The notes: generated by a model not told the origin, from the sequence alone. DNA of 64,000 bases from Paenalicyclobacillus mengziensis (GCF_017298635.1 NZ_CP071182.1:186001-250000), one strand, 5' to 3'. Positions 18,257 to 27,199 are shown, counted from the first letter of the stretch. Program-made: numbers and translations.

Positions 18257-18769
18257 TCACGTCCGTTTGAATCGCATGGTCAGCTCAATATACTGCGTCA
18301 CATCCGAGATAGTCATATCATAGGCGACTTCGATGGTTCCGCCTGCCTTATCCACGATGATGCGAAGATTCCGGGTCTTGAGCCGAACCTCAATCGATCC
18401 CGCTCCGGGCACTTCCATGATGGATGTGCTCGTCTCTCCCGACTGAAACACATGCTCCCACTCCACCCCGCCGTGCCGCTCCCATGTGAGATGACCAGGC
18501 TGTATGCGACAGACCGTGAGACTGACAGGATCGTTTGCCGTCGCAGCCCCATCTGCCGAGCGCCCAACGGTTTGTGAGGGGGGCACCTCTTGATAGGAGA
18601 TCTCATGGGCCTGATTACTCTGTTTCCAGCGTACGTGCTCTACCGTCTGCCGCTCCTCGTCATCCCACGTGCGACCTGTCTTTTGCGGGCCCAACCAGCG
18701 ATTTCGCCGTTTGATGTCAAGACGGACAGGAACGAGAAAGTCGTGTTCGGACAACCAGAATTCATCCAC
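18257..18769 (-). CDS. DUF1934 beta-barrel protein (YwiB-like)
   Basis: About 170 residues with alternating hydrophobic beta strands and the DUF1934-like C-terminal stretch SIEVRLKTRNLRIIVDKAGG followed by YDMTIS...YIELTMRF. Relatives such as YwiB are small lipocalin-like cytoplasmic proteins of unknown role. I prefer the GTG at 18769, behind GAGGAAGGTGGGG, to the GTG at 18790, which has no ribosome site. It follows speB on the same strand with 51 bp between and may be its operon partner. Confidence 0.65.
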   Translation of the reverse strand: MDEFWLSEHDFLVPVRLDIKRRNRWLGPQKTGRTWDDEERQTVEHVRWKQSNQAHEISYQEVPPSQTVGRSADGAATANDPVSLTVCRIQPGHLTWERHGGVEWEHVFQSGETSTSIMEVPGAGSIEVRLKTRNLRIIVDKAGGTIEVAYDMTISDVTQYIELTMRFKRT

Positions 18770-18820
18770 GCGGGGCCCCACCTTCCTCACTCAGCTTACA
18801 AAAAGGTGCATCACTGACAC

Positions 18821-19780
18821 CTACTTCACGAACGCCAGCAGTGCCTCGCGCACCAGCTTGGCCGCGAGAATCTGCGACAATTCACTGGGGTCAATCGGAG
18901 GCGAAATCTCCATTAAATCAAAGCCGACAACGTTCAACTCCGACAGGAGTTTCATGGTCTCAAAGCCTTCGCGCGGGTCAATGCCACCGTGTTCGGCGGT
19001 GCCTGTGCCAGGGGCGTAAGCGGGATCGAACACGTCGATGTCCCACGTTACATAGACGGGCTTACCCGCAAGCTCGGGCAGGACCTTCCTCAGCGGATTG
19101 GCCACGTCAAACGGGAAGAAATGTGTGTTCTCCTTCGCAAAGGAAAACTCGTCGCGGGTCCCGGAGCGAATGCCAAACTGATAAATGCGGTCCGGGCCAA
19201 TCGCGTCGCACGCCTTCTTGATGACGGTCGAGTGCGAATACGGCTCGCCTTCGTACTCATCGCGCAGGTCCGTGTGTGCGTCAATGTGGACGATGCGAAG
19301 GTCCGGATACTGCTCCCAAGCGGCCCGAAGCGGCCCCCACGATGCCAGGTGCTCACCGCCGAGCCCAATCGGCAACTTTCCATCCGCGAACACCGTCTTC
19401 ACGTATTGATAAATGACCTCCACACTCTTTTGCGGGTTGCCAAACGGCAAAGGCACGTCCCCTGCGTCGAAAAACGGGATATCTGACAGGTCTTTGTCCA
19501 AATACGGACTGTACTCTTCGACCCCAATCGACACCTCGCGAATGCGCGCGGGGCCGAGTCTTGTGCCGCCGCGAAACGACACCGTCCAGTCCATCGGCAT
19601 GCCGTAAATGACAGCTTTCGCAGCTTCGTAATCCTCGCTCGATGCGATGTAGACGTTGCCGCTGTAAGCTGCATCTAGTGGGCGGTGTGAATGCCCCGGT
19701 TGCGTCGCCGAGTAGCCTGAGGCTGACCCCTGGTCCGGACTCAGATTCGGCTGCCCCTCCATACGCTTCAATCCACTCAC
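18821..19780 (-). CDS. speB: Agmatinase
   Basis: Binuclear manganese ureohydrolase that turns agmatine into putrescine and urea. The arginase-family motifs are present: [22 protein letters not shown] and [17 protein letters not shown]. The protein is 319 residues, about 30 longer than B. subtilis SpeB, because of an N-terminal Ser/Gly/His-rich extension. Its GTG overlaps the speE stop (GTGA), so the two are translationally coupled; an ATG at 19762 is an alternative start. With speE it converts agmatine to spermidine. No arginine decarboxylase is visible in the window. Confidence 0.93.
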   Translation of the reverse strand: MSGLKRMEGQPNLSPDQGSASGYSATQPGHSHRPLDAAYSGNVYIASSEDYEAAKAVIYGMPMDWTVSFRGGTRLGPARIREVSIGVEEYSPYLDKDLSDIPFFDAGDVPLPFGNPQKSVEVIYQYVKTVFADGKLPIGLGGEHLASWGPLRAAWEQYPDLRIVHIDAHTDLRDEYEGEPYSHSTVIKKACDAIGPDRIYQFGIRSGTRDEFSFAKENTHFFPFDVANPLRKVLPELAGKPVYVTWDIDVFDPAYAPGTGTAEHGGIDPREGFETMKLLSELNVVGFDLMEISPPIDPSELSQILAAKLVREALLAFVK

Positions 19781-20613
19781 TTTTGAATCAACTCCTCCAC
19801 AAAGGGCGGCAAAGCAAACGCGGCCTTATGCACATCCGTTGTGTAGTACTTCGTCCCCGTCACGCGCTGCGCCTGCACGTCATTTACCGGATGATACTTT
19901 TTCGAGCCCATGGTAAAACTCCACATCCCCGTCGGGTACGTGGGAATAAAAGCGAGGTACATGTGTGTCTGCGGGAAGACACTCTTGATGTCCGCGTTCA
20001 CCTGACGGATGAGTTCACGGTTCGCAAACGGCGACTCGGTCTGCGCCACAAACAAGCCGTCCTCGGTGAGCGCCTCAGAGACCAGTTGGTAGAAATCGCG
20101 GGCGAAGAGGCCGACGGCGGGACCAATCGGATCGGTCGAGTCGACCAAAATGACGTCGAACTCACCATTGTGGTCCTTGACGTACTGGATGCCATCAGTC
20201 ACCTGGACGTCTACGCGCGGGTCTGACAAACCGCTCGCAATCTGCGGGAAGTACTCTTTCGAGGTCTCAATCACGCGTCCGTCAATTTCTGCAAGCACAG
20301 CCTTCTCCACGGATGGGTGCTTGATGATTTCACGAATCGCCCCTCCGTCGCCGCCGCCAATCACGAGCACGCGCTTCGGGTTCGGGTGGGTGTGGAGCGG
20401 CACGTGCGAAATCATCTCGTGATAGACAAACTCGTCCTTGTCTGTCGTCATCACGCAACCGTCGAGAACCAAGAGGTTGCCATACTGTTCGGTTTCCATA
20501 ATGTCGAGGGTCTGGAACTCGGTAACCTCGCTATGTAATGATTTATTGATACGCAGCCCAATCGACAAATTCTCAGATTGGTACTCAGTAAACCACGTCT
20601 CCGCCTTCTTCAC
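19777..20613 (-). CDS. speE: Spermidine synthase
   Basis: Aminopropyltransferase that joins putrescine and decarboxylated SAM. The SAM-binding glycine loop [16 protein letters not shown] is followed by the acidic [12 protein letters not shown] region and the active-site [11 protein letters not shown]. Length (278 residues) is normal. Start GTG follows AAGGAGGAATACGC. It is the first gene of the speE-speB operon. An extended -10 box (TGGTATAAT) lies upstream at about 20644-20652. The same order of pbpG, speE and speB is known from Bacillus. Confidence 0.95.
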   Translation of the reverse strand: MKKAETWFTEYQSENLSIGLRINKSLHSEVTEFQTLDIMETEQYGNLLVLDGCVMTTDKDEFVYHEMISHVPLHTHPNPKRVLVIGGGDGGAIREIIKHPSVEKAVLAEIDGRVIETSKEYFPQIASGLSDPRVDVQVTDGIQYVKDHNGEFDVILVDSTDPIGPAVGLFARDFYQLVSEALTEDGLFVAQTESPFANRELIRQVNADIKSVFPQTHMYLAFIPTYPTGMWSFTMGSKKYHPVNDVQAQRVTGTKYYTTDVHKAAFALPPFVEELIQK

Positions 20614-20643
20614 GCGTATTCCTCCTTAAAGTTATGCCGCCCG

Positions 20644-20652
20644 TATTATACC
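20644..20652 (-). promoter_or_regulatory. Extended -10 box for speE
   Basis: On the minus strand the sequence reads TGGTATAAT about 30 bp ahead of the speE start. No good -35 hexamer is seen, which fits an extended -10 promoter. Confidence 0.45.
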
Positions 20653-20775
20653 AGATTGGCAGTAGGTGCATACTAACCCACGATGTCCACCATCACCCTG
20701 TCAAGTCATAAACGTCCTTCGTATGCAACATCTGGATGAAGACGATGTATTCGATGTATTAAAGGAGGTTTTGGT

Positions 20776-22842
20776 TTGCCGCTTCAGCAACAGACCACGT
20801 CCATCCATCCACCACACGGTCACGGGCAGAGACACGACCACTCCAGGCAGAACTGGTGGGTCAAATCCCCCTGGTGGGCAAAGTACGTTTTCCTTCCACT
20901 CACACTTGGTTTTACGGGCATGACCACATTACTGTTTGCGTTGCGGGCAGCACCACTCCCTGACGAGAGCTTTCTTGACCCCACGCGCATCGAGACAACG
21001 GATGGGAAAGTCTTGTCAGAGTGGACCCTGCGCGGCGTCCGCAGTGAGCAAGTACCCATCCGTCAAATTCCTGCCAGTCTACAAGAGGCGACACTTGCGG
21101 TCGAAGACGCAAGGTTTTACCAACACCATGCCGTCAGCCCAAGATCGATGATGCGGGCCCTGTGGGTAGATGCGAAGAGCGGGCATGTTGTCGAGGGCGG
21201 ATCGACCATTACACAGCAACTGGTGAAAAACCTGTTTCTCAGTCAGGAACGCACCCTCACTCGTAAAGTTCACGAAGCACTGTTATCCTTGCAACTCGAA
21301 CTGCACGAGTCGAAACAGGATATCTTGAACCAATATCTCAACACCATTTATTACGGACACGGGGCGTACGGGGTCGGTGCTGCTTCCCTGCTCTATTTCG
21401 GCAAGCCCGTGTCAGACCTTTCACTCGCCGAGTCTGCGATGCTCGCCGGACTCCCGAAAGGGCCAAGCATCTACTCACCGCTGCTGCACCCGGATGCGGC
21501 AAAGGAGCGCCAGCGGACGGTCCTCGACCGGATGGTTCAGGTTGGCGCCATTACAGAGCATGAAGCAGATGCTGCGTATCAGCAGCCGCTTTCCTACCAT
21601 ACCGCTGTCGATCCGATAGCGTCAGCACCGTACTTTACGCACACCGCCCTAGAGGAGGCAAAGACACAGTATCACATCACCAGTGAGGCGTTGTACCGGG
21701 GTGGCATTCGGATTACGACGACGCTCGATCCGGTGCTTCAACACGCTGCTGAGCACGCCATAAGGAGTTCCCTGCCCCCTTCAAGCAACATTCAGGCTGC
21801 CATTGTCGCGATGGACCCTGAGACTGGTGCCATCAAGGCGATGGTCGGCGGCCGGGACTATGCGACCAGCCCGTACAACCGGGTGTTCGCGGAGCGCCAA
21901 CCGGGATCGACCTTCAAGGCCGTCCTCTACACTGCGGCGTTGCAGAACGGTTGGACGCCTGCCGATCAGGTGAACAGCGAAATCACGACCTTCTTATACG
22001 ACAAGGACAAAATGTACACCGTCCACGACTACGGCGACTTCTACGCGCATCGGCCGCTGACGATGAGAGAAGCCATCGCGCGCTCAGACAACGTCTACGC
22101 GGTCACGACCAACCTCGACATTGGGCCCGACAGTGTCATCGAGGAAGCGCGAAAAATGGGGGTGACAACGCCACTCTCCCCGTACCCAGCCCTCGCACTC
22201 GGCGTGTTTCCGACAAGCCCGCTGCAGATGGCGACCGTCTACGCAACTTTGGCGAACGGTGGATATCGCGTTGTGCCGCATACTGTCGAACAGGTGAAGT
22301 CTCCGTCAGCGACCCTGACGGCACAACCGGAGGGCGACAAGACCCAGGTGATTCCGGATACGGTGGCGTTCCAGATGACGGACTTGATGAAGTCGGTACT
22401 CGCCCCGGGAGGTACGGGTTACAAGGTCCGCCAATACTTACACGGTCCCGCGGCAGCGAAGACCGGTACCACCGACACAGATGCGTGGATGGTGGGTTAC
22501 ACGCCAAAATTGGTTTGCGCTGTGTGGGTCGGTTACGACAACAACAAGCCCCTCAGTCTGAACGAAGAACACCTGGCAGGACCCATCTGGGCGAAGTTCA
22601 TGGGGACCGCGCAACAACGCGTCCCGTCACAGTGGTATCAACCGCCGCTTGGACTCGAAAAACGCGTTATCGATCCGGTGACTGCTGAACTCGCCACCAA
22701 TCGCTGCAGCACAACAGAAACGGACTACTTCGCGGAAGGAACCGGGCCAAAAACGTTCTGCTCGTTGCACCCGGCACAGACGGAGGAACCAAAGCAGCAG
22801 AAACACTTTCCATGGTGGCAAAAATGGCTTTGGCACCGTTGA
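20776..22842 (+). CDS. pbpG: Class A penicillin-binding protein (PbpG/PBP1-like)
   Basis: Bifunctional cell-wall enzyme of 688 residues. A cytoplasmic tail and one membrane anchor (about residues 35-60) precede the glycosyltransferase-51 domain with EDARFYQHH near residue 110 and GGSTITQQLVKN. The transpeptidase domain has the serine motif STFK near residue 378, SDN (ARSDNVYAV) and KTGTTD near residue 562. Start is TTG behind AAAGGAGG. The short C-terminal tail is Gln/Lys/Trp-rich. Synteny with speE-speB matches B. subtilis pbpG (PBP2d), a sporulation PBP; the family call is firm, the paralogue assignment tentative. Confidence 0.88.
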   Translation: MPLQQQTTSIHPPHGHGQRHDHSRQNWWVKSPWWAKYVFLPLTLGFTGMTTLLFALRAAPLPDESFLDPTRIETTDGKVLSEWTLRGVRSEQVPIRQIPASLQEATLAVEDARFYQHHAVSPRSMMRALWVDAKSGHVVEGGSTITQQLVKNLFLSQERTLTRKVHEALLSLQLELHESKQDILNQYLNTIYYGHGAYGVGAASLLYFGKPVSDLSLAESAMLAGLPKGPSIYSPLLHPDAAKERQRTVLDRMVQVGAITEHEADAAYQQPLSYHTAVDPIASAPYFTHTALEEAKTQYHITSEALYRGGIRITTTLDPVLQHAAEHAIRSSLPPSSNIQAAIVAMDPETGAIKAMVGGRDYATSPYNRVFAERQPGSTFKAVLYTAALQNGWTPADQVNSEITTFLYDKDKMYTVHDYGDFYAHRPLTMREAIARSDNVYAVTTNLDIGPDSVIEEARKMGVTTPLSPYPALALGVFPTSPLQMATVYATLANGGYRVVPHTVEQVKSPSATLTAQPEGDKTQVIPDTVAFQMTDLMKSVLAPGGTGYKVRQYLHGPAAAKTGTTDTDAWMVGYTPKLVCAVWVGYDNNKPLSLNEEHLAGPIWAKFMGTAQQRVPSQWYQPPLGLEKRVIDPVTAELATNRCSTTETDYFAEGTGPKTFCSLHPAQTEEPKQQKHFPWWQKWLWHR

Positions 22843-22852
22843 TTCGATGGCG

Positions 22853-22924
22853 GCATGGGATTTTGGCATGCAAGGCAAAATCGGTTTTGGCACTGAGGGC
22901 AGCATCGATTTTGGCAGCCAAGAG
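22853..22924. repeat. 24-bp tandem repeat
   Basis: Three copies of a 24-bp unit containing TTTTGGCA start their core at 22861, 22885 and 22909, directly after the PBP gene. Confidence 0.75.
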
Positions 22925-22963
22925 GTGGAATTTCGCAGAATTCACTGTAATGTTTCGAAGTTC

Positions 22964-22991
22964 TTTCGCTTTGTGTAGAGGTAAAGCGAAA
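22964..22991. promoter_or_regulatory. Inverted repeat ahead of aspB
   Basis: TTTCGCTTT and AAAGCGAAA form a perfect 9-bp inverted repeat around a 10-bp loop, 45 bp upstream of the aminotransferase start. It has no T-run, so an operator is as likely as a terminator. Confidence 0.45.
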
Positions 22992-23035
22992 TATGATGGT
23001 ACAATGACGTCAAACTGAGAGAGGAGCGTGGGCCC

Positions 23036-24223
23036 ATGGAGCAACGTTTATCCGCGCGTGTTCGTGGCATCGCGCCATCTGCGACGATGAGTATCGACGC
23101 CAAGACCAAGGCCCTGCTGAACGACGGGCAGCCGGTTGTCAACATGAGCGTTGGTGAGCCAGACTTTGATACGCCGAAGGCCGCCGCCTTTGCTGGCATC
23201 AAGGCGATTGTAAATGGTCAAACGAGGTACACTGCGGCAGCTGGGACACTAGACCTTCGCAAAGCGATTGTCAGTAAGTTGATGAGAGAGAATGGGCTTC
23301 AATATACTCCTGAACAGATTGTCGTATCATCTGGGGCGAAGCACTCTCTGTTTAATATCTTCCTTGCCATTTGTGACCCGGGAGACGAGGTCATCCTTCC
23401 AGCTCCTTACTGGGTGTCTTATCCGGAGCAGATCCGTCTCTCAGGAGCGGAGCCAGTGATTGTTTCCTGTACAGAAGCCTCCGGCTTCAAGATGACACCG
23501 GAGCAACTTGAAGCGGCGATGACGCCGAAAACCAAGGCCGTCATGCTCAACTCACCCAACAACCCGACAGGGGCCGTGTACTCGCGTGAGGAACTGACAG
23601 CACTTGGGGAAGTCCTGCTGAAACACGATGTGTACGTTGTTACCGACGAGATCTACGAGAAGCTCGTCTACGGTGTGGAGCATTACAGCATCAATGGCCT
23701 CGTACCTGATTTGATGTCGCGCACGGTTGTTGTGAACGGTTTTTCCAAAGCGTTTGCGATGACTGGATGGCGCCTTGGTTACCTTGCAGGTCCGCTTGAT
23801 GTTGTAAAAGCCGTCTCAAGCCTACAGAGCCACGCGACGGGAAATCCGGCCAGCATGTCTCAGGCAGCGGGTGTTGCTGCATTTGACGCGTTTGACCCGT
23901 CGATGGTTGAGGCATTCCATGAACGCCGTGACTACCTTGTTCGCGCCCTAAAGGAAATGGATGGCCTTCAGTGCCTGATGCCAGACGGCGCGTTTTACGT
24001 CTTCCCGAACATCTCCCGGCTCTACGGAAAGTCGCTGGAAGGCAAACGGATCGAAAACTCGAATGATTTCTGCACCATGCTGCTCGAAACGGATTTGGTA
24101 GCGGCTGTGCCGGGCTCCGCCTTTGGCGCGCCGGACAACATGCGTCTGTCCTACGCAACCTCGATGGATCAAATCAAGCTCGCCGTCGAGCGGATACAGC
24201 ATTTCATATCGCGGCTACAGTAA
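23036..24223 (+). CDS. aspB: Aspartate aminotransferase, class I/II
   Basis: PLP-dependent transaminase linking aspartate/oxaloacetate with glutamate/2-oxoglutarate. It has 395 residues. The PLP lysine lies in NGFSKAFAMTGWRLGY, and other fold-type I signatures are NSPNNPTGAVYS and YVVTDEIYEKLVY. The N-terminus (MEQRLSARVRGIAPSATMSI) matches the Bacillus AspB branch, subgroup I-gamma. RBS GAGAGGAGCG precedes the ATG. Monocistronic, followed by a long hairpin. Broad substrate range in this family leaves some doubt about the main amino acid. Confidence 0.9.
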   Translation: MEQRLSARVRGIAPSATMSIDAKTKALLNDGQPVVNMSVGEPDFDTPKAAAFAGIKAIVNGQTRYTAAAGTLDLRKAIVSKLMRENGLQYTPEQIVVSSGAKHSLFNIFLAICDPGDEVILPAPYWVSYPEQIRLSGAEPVIVSCTEASGFKMTPEQLEAAMTPKTKAVMLNSPNNPTGAVYSREELTALGEVLLKHDVYVVTDEIYEKLVYGVEHYSINGLVPDLMSRTVVVNGFSKAFAMTGWRLGYLAGPLDVVKAVSSLQSHATGNPASMSQAAGVAAFDAFDPSMVEAFHERRDYLVRALKEMDGLQCLMPDGAFYVFPNISRLYGKSLEGKRIENSNDFCTMLLETDLVAAVPGSAFGAPDNMRLSYATSMDQIKLAVERIQHFISRLQ

Positions 24224-24273
24224 CCGGACCCCGTCGGAGATGCATGAACAGAACGAAGCAGTAGCCAAAGTAA

Positions 24274-24354
24274 CGGACCCGAGTTCCCTCATCTCGCAGA
24301 TATGCCTTTGTTGAAGGCCGCATCTGTCCTGATGAGGGAACCGGGTCCGCTTTT
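24274..24354. terminator. Long nested hairpin after aspB
   Basis: CGGACCCG-A-GTTCCCTCATC (24274 onward) pairs with GATGAGGGAAC-C-GGGTCCG (24331 onward), about 19 pairs with one mismatch, then TTTT. The 37-base apical part contains a second hairpin, GCCTT-TGTTG-AAGGC (24304-24318). It lies between convergent genes and probably ends both transcripts. Confidence 0.7.
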
Positions 24355-24388
24355 GCGCACCACTAGCACGCCACCTGCTTGGACAGGC

Positions 24389-24598
24389 TTAGGCGTTGTG
24401 CGTGTCAGGGTGTATCTCCCCCGTGTGGTCCATGAATTCATGGTCGTTATCGATGCGAATGTAGCCGTTGTTGTGCAGTTCCTCCATGACTTCAAACAGG
24501 CTATCTTTTTTGTCTGCGGGAAGAGCCCGGACAAACTCGTTGATATCCCGCGCGTGTGCCAGCTGAGTGAAGTGGACGCCACCGTATTTTGCATACAT
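24389..24598 (-). CDS. Small conserved-looking protein, unknown
   Basis: A soluble protein of about 69 residues (MYAKYGGVHFTQLAHARDIN...) with no membrane segment, signal or cysteines. It is mixed in charge, with an acidic C-terminal half (DNDHEFMDHTGEIHPDTH). I chose the ATG at 24598, behind AAGAGAG; a TTG at 24631 with GGAGGA after it is possible. The sequence looks coding because it is regular in amino-acid use and ends in the aspB terminator. I do not recognise the family. Confidence 0.55.
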   Translation of the reverse strand: MYAKYGGVHFTQLAHARDINEFVRALPADKKDSLFEVMEELHNNGYIRIDNDHEFMDHTGEIHPDTHNA

Positions 24599-24775
24599 TG
24601 ATCGCTCTCTTTGTGTCCTGTCCTCCGCCAACCGTCTTCCCCCTATCCTATTGGAACCTGCTTACGTAGTGTGGCTCGCGGTCACTCCACTCATGCACAT
24701 GTCGTCACCGAATCCTTTGTCCGCCCATACAATACGGTAGTTGGCAAGGTGTGCACAGGGATGGAGGTGACACGA

Positions 24776-25348
24776 GTGCCCCAGACGTCCGGACCAACCA
24801 AACGCAGTAACGGCGGTACGAGAAAACCGGGAGGTCGGCCAGCTCCACGCAAGCCGAAGGCGAGGCGCCCTGCAGCAAAAACAAGTAACCTGCCAAGCGC
24901 AAAGAGCGGGACCTCCGCGAAGAGTAAAAACAGCAGCCTGTCCAAGCTCCTGTCTCCAGAAAATATTCAGGAGACCATCAAAAGTGTGGGCAACCTCCGC
25001 ACCCAGGTGAAAAAATGGATGGTGTACTTGCAACAGGCCGATCAGGTTCTAGATACCATCTTTGTTACGAGCAACTCTCTGCGGGAGACGGGTGTACTTG
25101 ATAAGATTGTCAAACAGCGCGGAAAAAACCTGTCCACTGAGGACTTTACCAATATTCTGGTTGCACTGATGAACTCCCCTGCGGGCAGTCAATTGCTTAA
25201 ATCCATGGGCGGCGGCTCAAGTGAGAGTGAGAGTGAGAGTGAGCCTCAGGAATCGGTGCCAAGTCCCGCCGGTCAAGGCGTGATTAATGGTCAGACCGCT
25301 ACAGCAAGACGTCCGGCTGCGAATGGTCGCAAGCGGGCCCACGGCTAA
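24776..25348 (+). CDS. Basic/coiled protein of unknown function
   Basis: About 190 residues. GTG at 24776 follows GGAGGTG with ideal spacing; a longer reading has no ribosome site. The first ~60 residues are very basic and proline-rich (KRSNGG, RPAPRKPKARRPAAK). The middle is helical (LLSPENIQETIKSVGNLRTQVKKW, split here by its own turn) and the C-terminus has an acidic SESESES run from a 6-bp repeat. The layout recalls small spore-associated proteins of the YqfQ kind, but I do not see a diagnostic motif. It faces the similarly built gene at 25922-26353 across palindrome element E. Confidence 0.6.
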   Translation: MPQTSGPTKRSNGGTRKPGGRPAPRKPKARRPAAKTSNLPSAKSGTSAKSKNSSLSKLLSPENIQETIKSVGNLRTQVKKWMVYLQQADQVLDTIFVTSNSLRETGVLDKIVKQRGKNLSTEDFTNILVALMNSPAGSQLLKSMGGGSSESESESEPQESVPSPAGQGVINGQTATARRPAANGRKRAHG

Positions 25349-25467
25349 AAGTCCGCGCCCGCTTTCGTCTCTTCCAAGGCATGCCGAGCGTGGGTAGCTC
25401 CGAGGTATGCCAGGCGTGGGTAGCTCCGAGGCATGCCGGCCCTAGCTCCCACATATGCCGGCCCCGC

Positions 25468-25677
25468 AATAACGCGCTGTGGAAGCGTTATTCCGATGGC
25501 CCCCACCCTTGCCTCCACGAAATAACGCGCTGTAGAAGCGTTACGTTCGCAGCTTGGGCAAATAACGCGTTGTGAGATCGTTATTTCGTCCACTTCAGAC
25601 AATAACGCGCCAGGAGCGCGTTATTTCCACTCAATCTGATGCAGGCAAAGTTAAATAGCGCGTTGCAAGCGCGTTAT
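25468..25677. repeat. Five-palindrome element, copy E (complete)
   Basis: Units start at 25468, 25521, 25561, 25601 and 25654, giving a symmetric 53-40-40-53 bp spacing. Unit 4 (AATAACGCGC, CAGGA, GCGCGTTATT) is a perfect palindrome identical to unit 4 of copies F and G. Units 1-3 have a shortened right arm. It lies between convergent genes; the flank 25381-25460 holds a duplicated GTGGGTAGCTCCGAG segment. Confidence 0.92.
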
Positions 25678-25680
25678 GTA

Positions 25681-25740
25681 GCCAAGCGTGGCCAAGCGCT
25701 GGCACACGCTGGCACACGCTGGCACACGCGACCAAGCGCG
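25681..25740. repeat. 10-bp tandem array after copy E
   Basis: Six units of 10 bp, from GCCAAGCGTG to the better conserved GGCACACGCT, begin 4 bp after palindrome unit 5. Confidence 0.8.
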
Positions 25741-25765
25741 ACAGTGAAAAAGGGCGCACAAGGTG

Positions 25766-25790
25766 AGCAGGGGACATTTTGTCCCCTGCT
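25766..25790. repeat. Second palindrome family, copy 2
   Basis: AGCAGGGGAC and GTCCCCTGCT form a perfect 10-bp inverted repeat around ATTTT. It follows the 10-bp array of element E. Confidence 0.8.
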
Positions 25791-25921
25791 ACCGAAGATT
25801 TATCGATAATGAATGAGGCTGGCACGTCGAGTGCCAGCCGTTCAACCTTGCCTTTGTTTCTTGTGATTTGTTGCTTGGACATGGTGCCACGACTTTGCTG
25901 CATCATCGTGCTCAGACGGTG

Positions 25922-26353
25922 TTACTTCGTCTTTGGCACAAACTTCTTGATTTCCTTCAGTGTGTCGTTGTCGACGTTCTTGCCGTATTTCTTAACGAGA
26001 TCGTCCACATTCGCATTCGGTCCATTCTTGGTCGCGTCTTTGTAGGCATTGACGAACTGTTTAATCCGCTGTTCCGGTACCGGCAGCCCCAGTTTGCCGG
26101 CAAAGCTCTTGGCCAATTTCTCAACTTCGTTCGGGTCTTTCCATTGATCTGGACTGACCTTCTTCACGTCGTCGAGTATCTGAAAGATGGCCTTTCGTTT
26201 ACCTGACAAATTCTGCTTCAACGTATCCATCGGCTTGTTGCCCGATACAGTTTGGGCCGTCGGCATTGGAGACTGTTGTGACTGCGTCGGACTGTTTGGA
26301 GCGGCTGTCGGCAGCCTTTTCCGAGCTACTTTCTTAGCGGGTCGCTTCCGCAC
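25922..26353 (-). CDS. Basic/helical protein of unknown function
   Basis: About 143 residues. GTG at 26353 follows GAGGAGGGACC. The N-terminus is strongly basic (RKRPAKKVARKRLP), then a Ser/Gln/Pro-rich linker, then a helical domain with several Lys-rich helices (MDTLKQNLSGKRKAIFQIL and PEQRIKQFVNAYKDATKNG) and the tail KKFVPKTK. No signal peptide or membrane segment. A DNA- or spore-associated role would fit the composition, but this is only a guess. The architecture resembles the gene facing it at 24776. Confidence 0.6.
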   Translation of the reverse strand: MRKRPAKKVARKRLPTAAPNSPTQSQQSPMPTAQTVSGNKPMDTLKQNLSGKRKAIFQILDDVKKVSPDQWKDPNEVEKLAKSFAGKLGLPVPEQRIKQFVNAYKDATKNGPNANVDDLVKKYGKNVDNDTLKEIKKFVPKTK

Positions 26354-26580
26354 AGTGGTCCCTCCTCTGTCGAGTTCGCTCCCGAAGGAGCCTCTCCATA
26401 GAGTATGGTTGCGACCCACAAGTTGCCACGCGATTCCCTGGATTCGGGCGACCTCAGGGACAAAGATGGACACTTAACCACCTTCGACAGCCTGCTGACA
26501 CCCCAACTATCATCGGCGTAGGACACGCAGGAGACCCAAATACCATCCCCATGGGACACCTGCTGTGTCCTCAATTGACG

Positions 26581-27084
26581 TCAACCAATCGACCGAATCA
26601 GCCATTGACCTGTTGATTGGTCGAGAGAGAACATGACATGATAGGTCAGATTCTGATCCTTTCCGTCCTTAAACTTGATGTTCGCCTTTGCGATGGCCCG
26701 AAAAGAGTACTGATCGATAAGTGTGGTCGATGTGATGTTCACCGTTGATGACGCAACCGGGTGATTATAATCGACACCGGACTGGGCTGATGCTGCCACA
26801 GCAGAAGCTAGCCCCGGGATCAAAATCTGGTTAATATCGACCTGATACTGCGCGGCGGTTTTGTCGTTGTGGGATTGCACGTACCTATCCAACATTTGCT
26901 TGGCTACAGACTTCATCTGAGCGTTGCTCATGATGGAGCTAGTCTGACCCGCCGTAGTGTTGCCAGTGCTCGCTGTCCCCGACTGATTTACCGCTGCAGA
27001 ATTATTTGCTGCTCCGGAGCACCCAGTAACCAGGCCGGCGGAGATAACCGCCATAATGGACAAGCTGGCCATCCAGTGTTTCAC
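26581..27084 (-). CDS. Putative lipoprotein
   Basis: About 167 residues with an N-terminal signal peptide and a lipobox LVTGC, so it is exported and anchored to the membrane through the cysteine. A Ser/Thr/Asn/Gln-rich spacer follows, then a folded domain with a mixed pattern (SVAKQMLDRYVQSH ... FSLDQSTGQWLIRSIG) reminiscent of small NTF2-like extracytoplasmic domains. I chose GTG at 27084, nine bases after TAGGAG; GTG at 27093 is too close to that site. Function unknown. Its neighbour is an SDR gene on the same strand. Confidence 0.7.
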   Translation of the reverse strand: MKHWMASLSIMAVISAGLVTGCSGAANNSAAVNQSGTASTGNTTAGQTSSIMSNAQMKSVAKQMLDRYVQSHNDKTAAQYQVDINQILIPGLASAVAASAQSGVDYNHPVASSTVNITSTTLIDQYSFRAIAKANIKFKDGKDQNLTYHVMFSLDQSTGQWLIRSIG

Positions 27085-27199
27085 AGTATCCACTCCTATA
27101 GAGAAAGCATTTCGAGTTTGGATTCACTCTATCACAAAATGTCGACAAGCCATACCACACACCTCGACGCATGTATTCTTCGACGTATCATGCCACGTA

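Noticed and set aside
25468-25677. CRISPR array
   Set aside because: The repeats are imperfect palindromes of ~25 bp, the spacers are only 15 or 28 bp and partly conserved between loci, and no cas genes are present.
25631-25906. Possible 91-codon minus-strand gene after 25922
   Set aside because: It has no ribosome site and reads through the GGGGAC palindrome and the tandem array.
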